DNA from: an uncultured Mycoplasmatota bacterium
GTDB taxonomy: Bacteria > Bacillota_I > Bacilli_A > RF39 > UBA660
Length of the DNA: 31,045 nt
Assembly: GCA_900551525.1 (NCBI GenBank)
Contig: URWD01000014.1
Span: 1 to 31,045 of the forward strand
Direction: 5' to 3'
Numbering within the stretch: position 1 is the first letter of the stretch; each line of letters opens with the position of its first letter. Below, one piece after another: positions 29,411-31,045 of this stretch. Under the pieces are notes generated by a model, which saw nothing but the letters and a program-made list of their open reading frames with translations, was not told the DNA's origin and did not search any database. Both the position numbers and the translations under genes were made by a program.

Positions 29411-31045
29411 ATATATTTTCATCCTTAATAGTATCAATTATATTTTCACTTTTTGTTTTTCTTAAAGCAAAATACATAATTAAACTAACGAGAATATAGA
29501 CAACAAATATTGCTATTAAAATAGCTTGCCATGGAAATATAAAACCATAATCACTACCATTTGCAAATGCCTTATAAATAGCAAATGAACCTAATATACC
29601 TAAAGGAATACCAATAATTAATGCTTTCGTAGAATACATAATTGACTCTAAGTTAATCATTTTATTAAATTCATTTTTAGTCATACCAATAGACTTAAGC
29701 ATAGCAAACTCTCTTCTTCTTAAATTCATATTAGTGCTTATTGTATTAATAATATTAGTAACACCAATTAAACTGATAACAATAATAAAACCATACAAGA
29801 ATATTGATACTAAAATAATTAAACTTCTTTGTGCTTTAGCTTCAGTTTCAATATTAAACAAACTATAATTAGTAATATTTTCATCAAGTAAATATTCTTT
29901 AATTAAACTTTCTAGTTTTTCACAATCAGTAGATTTAATATATAAACTTCTCGAATCAGTAGCATCTACATTATAATTAGATATAATATAATCATAAAAT
30001 TCATCACTTACTATAACTGTTGGAGTTGCACTATATACATTTTGAAATCCCATTGGTAAGGTATCTATTCTTTTTAAAATTTTAATACTTATATCTTTAT
30101 TATTAATAGAACCTGTTACTGTTTTAAATTTATTTAAATCCAATAAATTTACTTCTTTATAATTTTTACTATCATCTTGATAAATAATACTTTTATCAAT
30201 TAATAATCCTTTATAATTATATTCACTTTCATTTATATTATTTTCATTAAGTATTCTTTCAAACTCATTTTTACCTACAGATACAATTCTAATCTCTAAA
30301 TCGTTTGTCTCATCATAATATTTTAATACATCTTCATTATAATATTTTTTATAATCAAATGTCATACTCATAGATCTATTTATGCTATATTTAGTAATAT
30401 TATCCATTTTTATTATATCATTAATTATTTTTTTAGATTCTTCTTCATTAGTATCCCTAAGATAAAGTTGAATATCATAATTAACATCTTGATAATACTG
30501 ATTTGTTATTTTAAAACCATAACTTAAAAATGATGATAAAGAAATAAATACTGCAACACTTAATACAATTGATATAATCGTAGTTCTATTTCTTTTTTTA
30601 TTTCTTTTTAAATTTTTATAAGCAATATCTCCTCCAACTCCAAATAATTTATTAACTATTTTTGATGACTTAATTTTTTTACTATTAATTTTTATTTCAT
30701 TATTATTTCTAATGGCTTCAATCGGTGAAATTTTACTACTTTTTTTAGCAGCTCTAAGAATAGATAAATATATTGTAACTGCTCCAAGTATAATGCTTAA
30801 AATTACTGGCCAAATAGATATACTAAATACAAATTTAAAATCATTAAAAGGATTCTTAGCAAAATAATTTATTATAATAACAAGTATATAATCCGCAAAT
30901 ATTCCTGATAATATACCTAACGGAATACCAATTAGACCAAGAATAAAACCTTCATGTAAAACATTTTTCTTTATTTGTTTACTTGTTGCTCCAATACTTG
31001 AAAGCATACCATACATCTTTTTCTTCTCTTGATTAGCAATATCAA
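29409..31045 (-). CDS. FtsX-like ABC transporter permease (5' end outside window)
   Basis: A multi-span permease of the MacB/FtsX class. The visible 545 residues are open to the window edge (DIANQEKKK precedes the first Met at 31016), so the N-terminus is missing. The first FtsX segment is seen in YGMLSSIGATSKQIKKNVLH and the second in FAMLKSIGMTKNEFNKMINL, which mirror each other. Between them lies an external part of about 200 residues, near residues 170-400. Two FtsX units flanking such a domain, next to a two-component system, fit permeases that expel or sense antimicrobial peptides (BceB/VraG type or related). The ATPase gene would be outside the window. Confidence 0.9.
   Translation of the reverse strand, partial: DIANQEKKKMYGMLSSIGATSKQIKKNVLHEGFILGLIGIPLGILSGIFADYILVIIINYFAKNPFNDFKFVFSISIWPVILSIILGAVTIYLSILRAAKKSSKISPIEAIRNNNEIKINSKKIKSSKIVNKLFGVGGDIAYKNLKRNKKRNRTTIISIVLSVAVFISLSSFLSYGFKITNQYYQDVNYDIQLYLRDTNEEESKKIINDIIKMDNITKYSINRSMSMTFDYKKYYNEDVLKYYDETNDLEIRIVSVGKNEFERILNENNINESEYNYKGLLIDKSIIYQDDSKNYKEVNLLDLNKFKTVTGSINNKDISIKILKRIDTLPMGFQNVYSATPTVIVSDEFYDYIISNYNVDATDSRSLYIKSTDCEKLESLIKEYLLDENITNYSLFNIETEAKAQRSLIILVSIFLYGFIIVISLIGVTNIINTISTNMNLRRREFAMLKSIGMTKNEFNKMINLESIMYSTKALIIGIPLGILGSFAIYKAFANGSDYGFIFPWQAILIAIFVVYILVSLIMYFALRKTKSENIIDTIKDENI

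Overview
The window is AT-rich, gene-dense bacterial chromosome from a low-GC Firmicutes/Bacillota lineage. TGA is used as a stop (for example in the VanZ and M15 genes), so the standard bacterial code applies rather than the Mycoplasma code. Single-chain GlyRS, SufCDUB-type Fe-S assembly, SpoVS and YqfC/YqfD remnants and a tRNA-dependent serS leader all fit a gut-type Bacilli/Clostridia-like organism. An uncultured group such as RF39 or an Erysipelotrichia relative is my inference, not something shown. There are no rRNA genes, CRISPR arrays, transposases or phage structural genes.

Layout. 1-6538 (minus): glyS (cut by the window edge), tdk, recO, a 29-residue YqzL-like gene, era, dgkA, ybeY, a VanZ-family gene, yqfD and yqfC. 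This is a rearranged form of the classical Bacillus yqfC-yqfD-phoH-yqfF-ybeY-dgkA-cdd-era-yqzL-recO-glyS neighbourhood, with phoH, yqfF and cdd absent and vanZ inserted. 6577-8102: a secreted or surface protein divergent from an XRE regulator, with three near-identical palindromic operators between them. 8242-8431: a strong promoter, a structured non-coding stretch and a terminator, a good candidate for an unassigned small RNA. 8460-13886: a hypothetical gene, an M15 D,D-carboxypeptidase, a Fic protein, a DUF975-CmpB membrane protein, a small membrane protein and an orphan MvaI/BcnI-type nuclease.

14118-15010 (plus): seven tRNA genes (Arg, Pro, Val, Thr, Tyr, Gln, Lys) in two transcription units, surrounded by short inverted copies of pieces of those same tRNAs. 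15092-18300 (minus): miaB, serS and a complete T-box leader for serS. 18337-20153: an oxidative-stress pair perR-rbr under a Per-box promoter, divergent from spoVS, then a DUF308-like membrane protein.

20203-25620 (minus): a MATE transporter fused to a cytidylate-kinase-like domain, then a suf operon (csoR-like, sufC, short sufD, sufU, sufB) headed by a CsoR/CstR-like repressor with a matching operator in its own promoter. No sufS lies in the operon. 25708-26462 (plus): tRNA-Thr(GGT) and an Fe/Mn superoxide dismutase. 26483-31045 (minus): an unrecognised two-TM protein, then a sensor kinase, response regulator and FtsX-type ABC permease (cut by the window edge) that look like a peptide-antibiotic sensing and detoxification module.

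Common themes are translation (GlyRS, SerRS, tRNAs, MiaB, YbeY, Era), Fe-S and redox defence (Suf, CsoR-like, PerR, Rbr, SOD) and the cell envelope (undecaprenol kinase, carboxypeptidase, VanZ, permease module). Where the upstream Met, GTG or TTG codon has no usable ribosome binding site, I moved the start to the codon with proper spacing and said so.
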